Positions 54,236-63,414 of a stretch of 64,000 bases of DNA are shown here, one piece after another. This DNA is from Candidatus Obscuribacterales bacterium (GTDB lineage: Bacteria; Cyanobacteriota; Vampirovibrionia; Obscuribacterales; Obscuribacteraceae), in the NCBI GenBank assembly GCA_031292355.1, contig JARLHI010000030.1, forward strand, positions 248,001 through 312,000, read 5' to 3'. The first letter of the stretch is position 1. Each line of letters begins with the position of its first letter. A model generated the notes under the pieces. The model was not told the DNA's origin. It did not search any database and was given only the letters and a program-made list of their open reading frames with translations. A program made the translations under genes and the position numbers.

Positions 54236-55492
54236 ATGTCCTCCAGTAAATGTCCTCCCTGGAATCAGTTGGCATTTTATAGACCACTAATGATGATGGC
54301 GGTTGTTCTGGCGACTGCGTCAACAGGCACGAGCAGCTTGCGAGCCATTGCTGATGAGATGCCAGAGAATTCCGCCTCAACAACTACAACACCAACAACG
54401 ACAACCACTCCTGCAGTGAGTGTTGTTGCACCAGATGTGCCACCAGCTACTACCGAACAGCCAAAAATTCATGAAGGCAGCGTAGTCAAAATTGAAATGC
54501 AAGCGCCTTTAGAACCAGAAAAAACAACAGACAAAACTCCAGAAAAGGTTGAAGAAAAAACAAAAGGCTTAACCGCGCCTGTACCTGGCAATCAAGACAA
54601 TGCGCTGCCTCAGCCAACTTTCAATGCCATCAACACCATTGAAACCAATGTTTCAAATGCGGTAACTGCAGCCAGTGGAGCGGACGCCTCAGACAGTTAT
54701 GCTGAAAATTACTCAATCACTAAAAACGTTCTTACATATCCACTCAACGATCCTGTAAACGGGCAATTCACCGGTCAACCAGCTTCACCTCTTGTTCTGC
54801 GCGAAAGCTCGGAGTCGGCTCAGGCGATCGCGCCTGTTATGCAGTCTAGGTATCAAGAGCTGCCGCTCAGTTTCGATGACGCAAAAGTTCGACTTGGTCA
54901 ATTGAAATTGATGGCTGCTGGCACGCATCCGCAGGACGCTCTAGAACACGTCAATCAATTTATTAGATGGCTATCTGACATCGTGGACGCTCACAACAAA
55001 ATGTCTGTGGCGTTCAGCAAAAACGAGGTCACCAAACCTACAGGTGTGATGGAAAAGCAAATGAGCACGAAGTTCGCTCATTTGCGCTACGAATCGCAAC
55101 TACTTAAGGCTGATTTATTAATAGAAGAACACCGCTATCCAGAAGCTTTGGCGCCTTTAGTTGAAATAGTGTTAGCAATGCCGGCAAACGCGATCGGCAA
55201 GGCCGCTTACCAACGCCTGCAGGACCTTGGGTTCAGCACAGCCGACGCAGCCGCCACTAGTGCCACAACCTCAACAAGCGCTGAAAGCGCCCAAAGAACT
55301 TCAGGCAGCAAACTTAAGAACGAAACTGAATCGACAGTCAATGCAGCGGTAGCAGAGCCGCAGAAGAAAGTGGCAATGGTAAGCCCAGGACTGCATACGA
55401 AACGGCAAGCGGCCTCGAAATCTGTCTCGCCTAAAACCTCTCAGGTCAAGAAGACGGCAAAAGTGACCACCAAGAAGTCTCATAAAGCCTAA
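54236..55492 (+). CDS. secreted Thr-rich protein, unknown
   Basis: 418 residues. A hydrophobic N-terminal segment (LMMMAVVLATASTGTSSLRAIA, split) looks like a signal peptide. A Thr/Pro-rich low-complexity region follows (about 45-120), then a helical domain (about 205-320) with SFDDAKVRLGQLKLMAAGTHPQ (split) and LRYESQLLKADLLIEEHRYPEAL (split), the latter TPR-like. The C-terminal 80 residues are Lys/Ser/Thr/Ala-rich and basic, perhaps for envelope or nucleic acid contact. AGGT lies 6 nt before the ATG. Family not recognised. Confidence 0.7.
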   Translation: MSSSKCPPWNQLAFYRPLMMMAVVLATASTGTSSLRAIADEMPENSASTTTTPTTTTTPAVSVVAPDVPPATTEQPKIHEGSVVKIEMQAPLEPEKTTDKTPEKVEEKTKGLTAPVPGNQDNALPQPTFNAINTIETNVSNAVTAASGADASDSYAENYSITKNVLTYPLNDPVNGQFTGQPASPLVLRESSESAQAIAPVMQSRYQELPLSFDDAKVRLGQLKLMAAGTHPQDALEHVNQFIRWLSDIVDAHNKMSVAFSKNEVTKPTGVMEKQMSTKFAHLRYESQLLKADLLIEEHRYPEALAPLVEIVLAMPANAIGKAAYQRLQDLGFSTADAAATSATTSTSAESAQRTSGSKLKNETESTVNAAVAEPQKKVAMVSPGLHTKRQAASKSVSPKTSQVKKTAKVTTKKSHKA

Positions 55493-55632
55493 ATGAAAGA
55501 AATATTTGAGTGATTTAATAATTTGAGCTACAATCCGTCCTTAGTTAACAGCTAATGAGACTGTATCGATTTTACTAAGGACAACTGAACGAACTTAGCC
55601 GGCTCGCCTGAGTTCTTGGAGGCAAGAAAAAC

Positions 55633-56283
55633 TTGATTAACCAGACTAAACTGACTTCTGCTTTACTTCTTAGCGTTTTCACAGCATGTGCTGCGGCAAG
55701 CTCCGGCTTCGCGCAAGATACTCTTAAAGGCGGCGTAGGCGAAAACTCCTACAACAGCGGTACAACTGGAACTAGCTATCCCGCTCCTCAAATGATGAAA
55801 GCGGCACCAGCGCCCGTAATGCAACATATGCCAGCGCAAAAGCCAATGCAAGCCAAAGCCACGCATACAGCGCCTTTGGAAATTAGTGCCACCAAAAGCG
55901 TTACTTTGCCACCTGGCTTTCTGGGCCGGTGGACAGTGCATGCCACTCGTAAAAGTGTAGAGGCTTTGCCTGAGTTTCAAGCTGGTGCCGAGAACGCTTT
56001 CGCCACATCAACTACAGCTATTTGGAATATCACTGGCGACCCACAACATGGCTACACCATCGTTTCAGATTCTGGTATCAACACCCAATTTTATGTCGAT
56101 AAGGTCGGTAAAGGCACTGCCATAATCCGTTATCAACATCCAGTCAAAAACACCAACGCTCAAGAATCAGTCATATTGACGGGTGGTGGCAATTCATTCG
56201 AAGGGCTTGAAAGAATTTCAATCGTCAAGCAAGGACAACCACCACGCGCCAAAGTTGAATACACATTAAACGGCAGCCGGTAA
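55633..56283 (+). CDS. secreted beta-rich protein, unknown
   Basis: 216 residues from TTG 55633, with GGAGG 10 nt upstream. Signal peptide LTSALLLSVFTACAAASSGFAQ (split), a Pro/Met/Gln/Ala linker, then a beta domain (about 95-216) opening LPPGFLGRWTVHATR and closing RAKVEYTLNGSR. GxW near the first strand recalls lipocalin-like barrels, but this is only a visual hint. Converges on the BASS transporter; 9 nt between stops. Confidence 0.65.
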   Translation: MINQTKLTSALLLSVFTACAAASSGFAQDTLKGGVGENSYNSGTTGTSYPAPQMMKAAPAPVMQHMPAQKPMQAKATHTAPLEISATKSVTLPPGFLGRWTVHATRKSVEALPEFQAGAENAFATSTTAIWNITGDPQHGYTIVSDSGINTQFYVDKVGKGTAIIRYQHPVKNTNAQESVILTGGGNSFEGLERISIVKQGQPPRAKVEYTLNGSR

Positions 56284-56292
56284 GCTGATCAT

Positions 56293-57330
56293 TCAGTCGG
56301 CCGTTCGAAATATCTTCAAATCGACAATGGCTGCAATTACCTGCTGCACAAGCGTGTAAAAAATCATAGGTAGCATCACCGCTGGATGATCGGCGAGGGC
56401 TGTTGCAGCAAGCACCAGACCAGTTCCATTATTATTCATGCCGAGGCTGAACATCAAAGCAGCCTTGTCTGATTGATCTGTTTTGAATATGCGAGCGACG
56501 AGCCAACCAGCAAAAAAAGCGACAGTACAAATCAGCGTTGTCGTCAGCAGAATCAAAATCAGCAAATCCCAGTCTGGATGCGCCACGACCTGAGGCAAGC
56601 TGGTGCTGGCGTTGGAATAATTTAGCAGCAACAATACAATGAAGTTGATCAATTTTAAAAGTGGTTTGATTTGAGCCGTTCGTTTTTCGCCCCCGATATA
56701 GTGAAAGACCATCCCTGCAAGCGAAGGAAATACAACAGTCAAACAGAGGAAAGCATTGGTGCCCTGTTTTGCCATTTCTTGCAAATCTTCAGCATAATCG
56801 CCTTTGGTCATGAAACTGAAAATAAGCATGACCAGTGGCGTCGTGAGGGGACTCAATACTGTCGATAGCAAAATCAAACCCAGGCTCAAGCTCAGATTGC
56901 CATTAGCATTTTGTGCCCAAGCTGCCGATGAGCCTGCTATCGGCATGGCGATTATAAAAGCGAGTCCGACCAGCAAATTCTGCCCTTCATCGCCGTTGTG
57001 CCAGAACGTCATAGCACCACCCAAGCAGAAGCTAAGTGCAATCGGAATAACCATATTGGCAAGAAAACCCACAATTAAAAGTTGTGGTTTCTTTCGCAAA
57101 TTGAGAAGTTCGGATGTCTTAATTCCTAATCCGGCATTGAATAACAGAAAGGACAGCATTAACAGAGAAAGCGACAAATGCGTAGTACCAAGGCCAGGCA
57201 AAGCGATATCTCCAAAGGAAATTTGTCTCATTGCGAGACCAAGCTGTGGCACCATAGCAGCCAGTGCATATGTCCCCACCAGTAGTGGCAAGAAATATTT
57301 ATGGATTAAGTGTGTTGTCGCAGCAATCAT
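56293..57330 (-). CDS. BASS-family (bile acid:sodium symporter-like) transporter
   Basis: 345 residues with about 9-10 TM helices. LFNAGLGIKTSELL, AFIIAMPIAGSSAAWAQNANG (split), a discontinuous-helix region STVLSPLTTPLVM, and FSLGMNNNGTGLVLAATAL near the end fit the SBF/BASS fold, whose bacterial members take up organic anions such as pantoate or bile acids with Na+. Substrate unknown. Start ATG at 57330. Confidence 0.87.
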   Translation of the reverse strand: MIAATTHLIHKYFLPLLVGTYALAAMVPQLGLAMRQISFGDIALPGLGTTHLSLSLLMLSFLLFNAGLGIKTSELLNLRKKPQLLIVGFLANMVIPIALSFCLGGAMTFWHNGDEGQNLLVGLAFIIAMPIAGSSAAWAQNANGNLSLSLGLILLSTVLSPLTTPLVMLIFSFMTKGDYAEDLQEMAKQGTNAFLCLTVVFPSLAGMVFHYIGGEKRTAQIKPLLKLINFIVLLLLNYSNASTSLPQVVAHPDWDLLILILLTTTLICTVAFFAGWLVARIFKTDQSDKAALMFSLGMNNNGTGLVLAATALADHPAVMLPMIFYTLVQQVIAAIVDLKIFRTAD

Positions 57331-57644
57331 CGAATCGAAAAAGTCTCACCGCGTTATTGAACAGGTGCCTAAGGCAGTAGTTGAGAACTTCCTGCTGGTA
57401 AGTTTCCAGTCAGGCTAAAGCCAGCGTACTATCTTAACCAGGCCGGTCGCTGCTTTCCCTAAAAGTGCGTAACATAACCAACTATTTAGTTAACGAGAAA
57501 AAGCTCAAGGCAAGCCCGCTTCAAGCCATATGCGAAACGTGCAAGGCCAAAACCGTGCACATTTTGGGGAGCAAAGACTGAGCAGTTGCAGTAACCTATA
57601 AGAGTTCAAACTGTCTGCTCAAGCAAGGATGCTAATTTCAAACT
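57331..57644. other. divergent intergenic region
   Basis: About 310 nt between the BASS transporter and the next secreted protein. The frame 57238-57418 is a shadow of the transporter. No RNA gene or clear palindrome noticed; promoters for both genes are expected here. Confidence 0.3.
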
Positions 57645-58724
57645 ATGAAACGCAACAGCCATTTTTCGAATACACATGCACTACCCACATCGGTGGCTGT
57701 TGCTCTTGTGGTCGCCGCGACGAATCTCGCCGAAATGGCTATGGCTCAGGGAACAGATTCAGTCAACTTGCCGTTGCGTGGTGCCGATAACTCTAAATCA
57801 TCTGTATCCACTCAAGCGTCACCTGCAGCCAACGGTGAACCAAACGCGCCTGGAACAGCTGTTCCCGCTCACATTGACTCACAGGTAAAAACGCAAATCG
57901 ACGCAAGCAAAAAAGCAACCGCTGCCGAAGAAGCGCTTACACCTGACAGCACTCAAGCAACTGTTATAAATGGTCAGGCCTCGACAATTGCCCACCCAGA
58001 GCAAAACGTGAATGGTCCGAGCACAATCAATCCGTTTGACTATGCGCACATACCTCATGATCGTTCCAAAACTATTCCTGATTCTTTGAAAGTGCCTTTA
58101 AAAACTACGCCAGAAGAGACCAAAGCCAAAGAATTAGAGCGCAACAACAGTCTCGTTACAGCAAACGCCAAGTTAATGCCCAAGAGCCCATTGATGAGAA
58201 CTAGAGACGCAAATTTGCGCTTCGTTCAAGTTACTGTAAAAAACGATAGCCCAGAAGTAGCTCTGATTCATGGCGATATAGCGCAAGCCAATATCGCTGG
58301 TGCTCTCAAAACAGCCTCATCAGCACGTTATGTGGGGGAAGTGGCTTCTCCCAAACTGGGCTTATCCGGTCGCATTGCCACTGGCGTTGTGACGGCAGGT
58401 TCACTTGGCTTCGCTGGCCCAATTTTTTATGAGAACATGACACCCGACCAGCACCGCAAGCGCTATCTGGGCACCGCAGTAGGCGTTGATGGCAGCCGGC
58501 ACGAAATCGAAGCTGATCGATTTGGCTTACGCGTACTCTTACCAGGAGATGAGACCGTCGGCTGGCTAGCGTTTGATTGTCCTAATGACAATCAAATGAC
58601 TAATCTTGTCATTCCTGTAAACTATTCAAAAAGCACGTTACCGTCTGGTTCGCTGGTCATTCCGGTGAGCAGAATGGCGCCCAGCGCTCCCACCAATTTA
58701 ACTCAGCCACCGGCTAAACCTTAA
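57645..58724 (+). CDS. secreted protein, unknown
   Basis: 359 residues. Signal peptide SVAVALVVAATNLAEMAMAQ. Residues about 35-185 are Ala/Thr/Asn/Lys-rich and probably disordered. A compact C-terminal domain (about 190-345) follows: LRFVQVTVKNDSPEVALIHGD (split), a Gly-rich hydrophobic stretch GRIATGVVTAGSLGFAGPIFYENM (split), and RFGLRVLLPGDETVGWLAFDC. That last part looks like an immunoglobulin-like or beta-sandwich fold. No family recognised. AAGGATG lies about 15 nt before the ATG. Confidence 0.68.
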   Translation: MKRNSHFSNTHALPTSVAVALVVAATNLAEMAMAQGTDSVNLPLRGADNSKSSVSTQASPAANGEPNAPGTAVPAHIDSQVKTQIDASKKATAAEEALTPDSTQATVINGQASTIAHPEQNVNGPSTINPFDYAHIPHDRSKTIPDSLKVPLKTTPEETKAKELERNNSLVTANAKLMPKSPLMRTRDANLRFVQVTVKNDSPEVALIHGDIAQANIAGALKTASSARYVGEVASPKLGLSGRIATGVVTAGSLGFAGPIFYENMTPDQHRKRYLGTAVGVDGSRHEIEADRFGLRVLLPGDETVGWLAFDCPNDNQMTNLVIPVNYSKSTLPSGSLVIPVSRMAPSAPTNLTQPPAKP

Positions 58725-58818
58725 CTTGCCCCTGACCTTCTCGATCAATTCACTCTTTGTCGCTCTTCATGCGCTAGAATCGTCAGCGTTTCACTAACGC
58801 AAGGGAGTTATCAAGCGA

Positions 58819-59460
58819 ATGCGCTTTTTAGATTATTTCAAAGCAGCTAACAAAAAAGCTGTGATACCAGTAATGGTATCAACAATCGCCACGCTGCTAG
58901 CCATAACTGTAGTGAATAATTCACCAGTTGGTGCTGCTAATCCATTTAAGCACACAATGCTTGCCGCCAAAGAGTCTAAGTCGAACGAGCCAATCGTGAC
59001 CATGGAAACCAGCAAAGGCACCATCAAGTTTCGCGTCTACAAAGATGATGCCCCGATTACGTCGGCAAACTTTTTAGATCTGGTTCAAAAGGGATTCTAT
59101 AACGGTTTGACATTTCACCGCTATGAACCAGGCTTTTGTATTCAAGGCGGCGACCCCAACGGTAATGGCACCGGTGGATACATCGATCCCAAGACGCACA
59201 ATGAACGAACAATTAAATTGGAAACCAATCCAAACAATCCTAAGCTGTCTCATGACTCCGCAGGCGTTGTGGCGATGGCTAGATCAGGCAATCCAGACTC
59301 AGCAAGCTCACAGTTTTACTTCACTCTAGGGCCGGCCAAATTTCTTGACAGCACCGGTCCTGGTCAAGGTTATGCCGTATTCGGTCGTGTCACAGAAGGG
59401 CTAGACGTTGTTAAAGCTCTACGCAAAGGCGACAAAATTATTAAAGTCACCGAAAAATAG
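58819..59460 (+). CDS. exported cyclophilin-type peptidyl-prolyl isomerase
   Basis: 213 residues: signal peptide or anchor ([19 protein letters not shown]), then a full cyclophilin domain from about 58: [21 protein letters not shown] (split; Arg in FHR is catalytic), [20 protein letters not shown] and [14 protein letters not shown]. It should speed proline isomerisation in the periplasm. GGGAG is 10 nt before the ATG. Next to a cytoplasmic paralogue (63 nt away), evidently a tandem duplication. Confidence 0.93.
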   Translation: MRFLDYFKAANKKAVIPVMVSTIATLLAITVVNNSPVGAANPFKHTMLAAKESKSNEPIVTMETSKGTIKFRVYKDDAPITSANFLDLVQKGFYNGLTFHRYEPGFCIQGGDPNGNGTGGYIDPKTHNERTIKLETNPNNPKLSHDSAGVVAMARSGNPDSASSQFYFTLGPAKFLDSTGPGQGYAVFGRVTEGLDVVKALRKGDKIIKVTEK

Positions 59461-59523
59461 ACTCTAAGTAAACTACTTACCGAAAAAACAAAAGCCAGTA
59501 GATTAGCTACTAAAGGAAGAAAA

Positions 59524-60009
59524 ATGACAGAAACTGATCCAGTTGTTTCAATGGAAACAACCAAGGGAACCATCAAAGTTCAACTGTACAAAGCTGACGC
59601 ACCAATCACCGCCGGCAATTTTATTGATCTCGTCAATCGTGGTTTCTATAACGGTCTAACATTCCACCGTTATGAACCAGGTTTCTGCATTCAGGGCGGA
59701 TGCCCAACAGGAACAGGTACTGGCGGATTCGTCGAACCTGGCACCACAAAAGAACGTCGTATCCAATTGGAAGTTAACCCAAGCAAACCGAATTTAAAGC
59801 ACGACAAAACTGGAGTGCTAGCGATGGCCCGCGCCAACGATCCTAATTCGGCAAGTTCACAGTTCTATTTCACCTTGGGCAACGCCAGCTTCTTAGACGG
59901 CAACTATGCCGTTTTCGGCCGCGTACTCGAAGGAATCGAAGTAGTTGAAGCTTTGCGCAAAGGCGACAAAATGACCAAAGTTTCTTTGCTTGAAACTGCC
60001 ACCAAATAA
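59524..60009 (+). CDS. cytoplasmic cyclophilin-type peptidyl-prolyl isomerase
   Basis: 161 residues, no signal peptide. It is closely similar to the preceding protein ([19 protein letters not shown] is identical for 19 residues; [39 protein letters not shown]). AAAGGAAG is 5 nt before the ATG. It acts as a cytosolic folding helper. The pair gives one copy on each side of the inner membrane. A GNRA-loop terminator follows. Confidence 0.94.
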   Translation: MTETDPVVSMETTKGTIKVQLYKADAPITAGNFIDLVNRGFYNGLTFHRYEPGFCIQGGCPTGTGTGGFVEPGTTKERRIQLEVNPSKPNLKHDKTGVLAMARANDPNSASSQFYFTLGNASFLDGNYAVFGRVLEGIEVVEALRKGDKMTKVSLLETATK

Positions 60010-60033
60010 GCACTGCGGTAAACAAATTGAAAG

Positions 60034-60060
60034 AGACGCTTCGAAAGAGGCGTCTTTTTT
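60034..60060 (+). terminator. intrinsic terminator with GAAA tetraloop
   Basis: A 9-bp stem (60034-60042 with 60047-60055, one G-U pair) closes a GAAA loop and is followed by six T. It ends the cyclophilin pair and also sits right after the stop of the minus-strand mini-gene, so it may serve both directions. Confidence 0.9.
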
Positions 60061-60061
60061 A

Positions 60062-60259
60062 CTAGGATTTGAAAATGTTGGTCAGTTCTAGATAGGGGGT
60101 GCCAATCATTGGTTCTTTGCACTCGCTTGGATGTCTGACTAGAGAGCCATCTGGACACTGGTACAACGTCAAAGCAAATTGGGCGAGAGTTTCTCGAGCG
60201 ACATTAGCAGTGACGTTTTTATCTGCATTCATACCTTCATTGTTTTCCAGATGTTTCAT
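60062..60259 (-). CDS. 65-residue hypothetical protein downstream of ftsX
   Basis: MKHLENNEGMN... has AAGGA 4 nt and GGAG 10 nt before its ATG, so translation is likely. It contains one Cys pair in YQCPDGSLVRHPSECKEP, which could bind metal or form a disulfide. No TM or signal. It follows ftsX by 133 nt on the same strand and stops at the shared hairpin. Unknown family. Confidence 0.6.
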   Translation of the reverse strand: MKHLENNEGMNADKNVTANVARETLAQFALTLYQCPDGSLVRHPSECKEPMIGTPYLELTNIFKS

Positions 60260-60392
60260 CGTCCTTGCTCCTTAATCAGCATTGGCGTATCAGGGGATGT
60301 GTCAAACCGATGCTCTGTACTATACGGGCACAAGAAATTCTGGACAGCTTTAGAAAAAGCCTGACCATTTGAATCGACAGGAAGTCTAAAAA

Positions 60393-61262
60393 CTAGATTT
60401 TGATATAGCGTCCGGAAGTCCAGGCACTGCCACCAGCGCCAACAGCAACGCCCAACCCGAGCATAATCCAAAAGGTATTCATCGCACTCGATTCGATGCC
60501 CACAGGCATGATTGGCGCCACGCTAATCAATTGATCGCGCACAACAGGATCTAAATACCAATGCATAGCAGATAAAAATGTAATGCCAATAACAGCAGCA
60601 CAGGCTCCATAGGCAGCTCCCTGCAAAATCAAAGGGCCTTTGATGTAGAAGTGGCTGACACCCATCAAACTGAGAATTTCGATTTCGCGCTGTCTGGCTT
60701 CAATAACAAGGTGAATTGTATTACCAATAACAATGAGCACAGCTGTCGATAAAGCAGCCGTGACGACGATGCCACCGAGCTCAATGAAGTGTCTGATTTC
60801 ATTCAGCTTGTGCGCCACCTTCAAGGGATAGCGAACATTTTCGACACCAGAAAGTAATTTGATTCGAGGCGCAACCTTTTCTACGCCTTCGGGATTGTTC
60901 ATACTGATATGCAGTGTGTTGGGCAGAGGATTGGAAATCGCAGCGACTTTAAAGGTCGTCTGCATTTCTTTCCAAGAAACTTCAGCTGGAATAATCTCAA
61001 CCAGTTTCACATCGGGAAATTGACTGACTTCCTTAGCCACTTTACGCGGATCGGCATCCTGTCTAAGATACGCAGAAACGGCTAATTGAGATCCCCACGA
61101 GCTGACCACATCTTTGAGGGTCATAGTCAATTGGAGCACGCCACCAAATATGGTTAAAGCAACAGCCAAAATGCTTACGACCAACCAGCTCGACCAGCCA
61201 CTATGCTTGAATCCAAGCACTGTTTCGATGACAACACGCCACATTACTCGCAACTGTCGCAT
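60393..61262 (-). CDS. ftsX: cell division protein FtsX (permease-like)
   Basis: 289 residues with the FtsX layout: one TM near 25-48 (WLVVSILAVALTIFGGVLQL), an outer domain (about 50-165) with KEVSQFPDVKLVEIIPAEVSWKEM (split) and VEKVAPRIKLLSGVENVRYP (split), then three TMs (about 168-190, 218-240, 262-285). With FtsE it forms an ABC-like complex that activates cell-wall hydrolases at division. ATG 61262 overlaps the ftsE stop (TAATG). Confidence 0.93.
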   Translation of the reverse strand: MRQLRVMWRVVIETVLGFKHSGWSSWLVVSILAVALTIFGGVLQLTMTLKDVVSSWGSQLAVSAYLRQDADPRKVAKEVSQFPDVKLVEIIPAEVSWKEMQTTFKVAAISNPLPNTLHISMNNPEGVEKVAPRIKLLSGVENVRYPLKVAHKLNEIRHFIELGGIVVTAALSTAVLIVIGNTIHLVIEARQREIEILSLMGVSHFYIKGPLILQGAAYGACAAVIGITFLSAMHWYLDPVVRDQLISVAPIMPVGIESSAMNTFWIMLGLGVAVGAGGSAWTSGRYIKI

Positions 61263-61954
61263 TACTTATCTCTGCCCTCGACTTCATAAACGCCGCTGTC
61301 TACGTCAGATGCTATTTCGCCTTGCTTCAAGGTGATCACACGCTTGCGCATAGCATTGACGATTGGTACGTCGTGAGTACTGATTAAAACTGTTGTGCCG
61401 CGCTGACTGATTCGCTCAAGAAGCTGCACAATTTCCAGAGATGTTGCAGGATCGAGATTGCCTGTTGGTTCGTCAGCTAACAAAACCGGCGGTCCGTTAA
61501 CGATCGCACGAGCAATACCAACACGTTGTTGTTCGCCGCCAGACAGTTCATCTGGATACGCATCGCCTTTATTTTCGAGATTGACGATGTTTAAAGCACT
61601 ATTTACTCGCCTATCCACCGATTTTTCATCAACGCCAAGAGCGCGCAAAATGTAGGCGACGTTGTTGAATACTGTCTGTCTCGGCAACAATTTGTAATCT
61701 TGAAAAATTATGCCAAGGCGTCTACGCAACTGCGGAATTTGGCTCCCGGAAAGACGACTGAGATTGGCGCCACCAATTAAAACAGATCCACGTGTGGGCA
61801 ATTCTTCTCGATAGAGAAGGCGCATCAAAGTGGATTTGCCGGCACCAGATGGTCCTACCAGAAAGGCAAACTCACCAAGAGCAATGTGTAAATTGACATT
61901 AGTCAAAGCGGGACGACCGCCGTATTCTTTGAAAACGTTTTGCAGCCTAATCAC
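61262..61954 (-). CDS. ftsE: cell division ATP-binding protein FtsE
   Basis: About 230 residues from GTG 61954, where family homology begins ([16 protein letters not shown]); the frame extends to 62050 but that part is atypical. Walker [11 protein letters not shown]-loop IFQDYKLLP, signature [14 protein letters not shown], Walker [13 protein letters not shown] and STHD switch are all intact. Cytoplasmic ATPase that drives FtsX. Coupled to ftsX by TAATG. No clear ribosome site at the GTG. Confidence 0.93.
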   Translation of the reverse strand: MIRLQNVFKEYGGRPALTNVNLHIALGEFAFLVGPSGAGKSTLMRLLYREELPTRGSVLIGGANLSRLSGSQIPQLRRRLGIIFQDYKLLPRQTVFNNVAYILRALGVDEKSVDRRVNSALNIVNLENKGDAYPDELSGGEQQRVGIARAIVNGPPVLLADEPTGNLDPATSLEIVQLLERISQRGTTVLISTHDVPIVNAMRKRVITLKQGEIASDVDSGVYEVEGRDK

Positions 61955-62094
61955 GATGAAAAACTGGTGCCCCGAAATTTGGGTGTATTCGCAAAAAAAC
62001 CGCAGGACTCTCGAGCCAGAGCGTTCTAATGCGGCCCGCCATGATAACACAGTAGTCAGCAGGAGACCTTGAATACGTCAAACCTTGCGTATTC

Positions 62095-62895
62095 TTAAAT
62101 TTGGCGTTTTCCCAATGTATTGGAAAAACACTCAATGCATAGCTCATTGGCGCCATAGAGCATAGCGACAGCATTGCCACACTCATGACAGCGCGGAAAT
62201 TCATGAGATTCACGCCATTTTTTTAAACGCAATTCTCGTTCGCAAAGAGCAGCCATACGCTCTGAGAGATTCATCTCGCTGGAGATGCCGCTCACAGAAT
62301 CAGTGTTCGAACGTAGTTCTTCGGCTAGATAAGCCAATTGCATGAGGTCCGCTTCATCCAGGACAACTTCTTGCAGTTCCTTATCATCAGGCTCTGGGCG
62401 GACAACCTTGACATTAACGATTAGTCGCTGGCTCTCTTGGAGCTGATTGTGAAAATTCTTAAGGTCAAAGCGTACACCGTTAACGGTAAGACCAAGTCCT
62501 TGCGCCGATTGTCTCAATTTACGCGTAATCTCGCGCTTCATCAGACTTAACTCCTGTCCGACTGAAGCATCTTTAACCGTGACGACTAAAACATTTTCAG
62601 AATCGATGAAAATCGGCCGAGATTTCAACGCAAAAAAATCACCAACGATCACAGGCCATAAGCCCATAAATGCGTGTTCTTTAAGCTTGCGGTCCAAGCC
62701 AAGTTTGCCCACTACTTTGCTCAGAACATTATCGATGGTGGCGAATGTGCCCCGTTTCTTACGAAACTGGCGTTCTGGGAAGTGTCCAGAATTTGTCTTA
62801 GCCTTATTGTTATCCGCTGCGCTAGAGCTTTCCTTAATGGGCTTGAAAGCGGGCGGGTCTGGCTGATATATGGGCTGATTTTCTTCTTCGTCCAC
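62095..62895 (-). CDS. DciA-like (DUF721) protein with C-terminal zinc ribbon
   Basis: 266 residues. Region about 48-145 matches DUF721/DciA: TIDNVLSKVVGKLGLDRKLKE (split), WPVIVGDFFALKSRPIFI and VGQELSLMKREITRKLRQ. DciA is the ancestral loader of the DnaB replicative helicase. An N-terminal 45-residue disordered lead and a C-terminal extension with CHECGN...LCIECF (about 236-258, a four-Cys ribbon) are beyond the usual family length. It precedes ftsE by about 140 nt on the same strand. Role in replication is inferred from family. Confidence 0.82.
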   Translation of the reverse strand: MDEEENQPIYQPDPPAFKPIKESSSAADNNKAKTNSGHFPERQFRKKRGTFATIDNVLSKVVGKLGLDRKLKEHAFMGLWPVIVGDFFALKSRPIFIDSENVLVVTVKDASVGQELSLMKREITRKLRQSAQGLGLTVNGVRFDLKNFHNQLQESQRLIVNVKVVRPEPDDKELQEVVLDEADLMQLAYLAEELRSNTDSVSGISSEMNLSERMAALCERELRLKKWRESHEFPRCHECGNAVAMLYGANELCIECFSNTLGKRQI

Positions 62896-63057
62896 TTTTA
62901 CTTCACTTTAATTTCAAGCGTCAGACAAGCGTAACTGATACTTTGCTACCGGTAAAGGAAGTAAAATTTCCTCATTTTCAAACAGGACCTTCCAGTTGGG
63001 ATATAATCAGCCCTTCAAGCCACTTTTCAGAATTTATCAACAAATACAGGATACAAA

Positions 63058-63414
63058 ATGGTCGGCGAACAAAAAATCGAAGAGCTACGTAAACGGTTCA
63101 AACCTGAAAATGCCCGCAACCTTTCAGCAACGTACCTCATTACAGTGCATGGCGAAAACGGCGGAGCCTGGCTGACCAAAATCAACGAAGGCACCTGCGA
63201 GTTCACACCATACGACCGCGCTCAAGACCAAGATGGAGTTGCTCCAGCCGACTGTTTAATCTCGGTGGCAGCAGATGATCTGGAATTGATCTTAAATGGC
63301 AAGATGTCGGCAATGACAGCGGCACTGTCGGGCGTTCTTTCCATTGAAGGTGAACTTGGTCTCGCCATGCAATTAGTGCCCATCTTCTTTGAAGGACAGG
63401 CACCTTTCATCTAA
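63058..63414 (+). CDS. SCP2 sterol-carrier-like domain protein
   Basis: 118 residues covering one SCP2 domain: [22 protein letters not shown] (split), [25 protein letters not shown] (split), [19 protein letters not shown]. Such small hydrophobic-pocket proteins bind lipids or acyl chains in the cytoplasm. A TATAAT at 63002-63007 may be its -10, without a matching -35. Its last 8 nt overlap the end of the convergent RND pump gene. Confidence 0.87.
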   Translation: MVGEQKIEELRKRFKPENARNLSATYLITVHGENGGAWLTKINEGTCEFTPYDRAQDQDGVAPADCLISVAADDLELILNGKMSAMTAALSGVLSIEGELGLAMQLVPIFFEGQAPFI

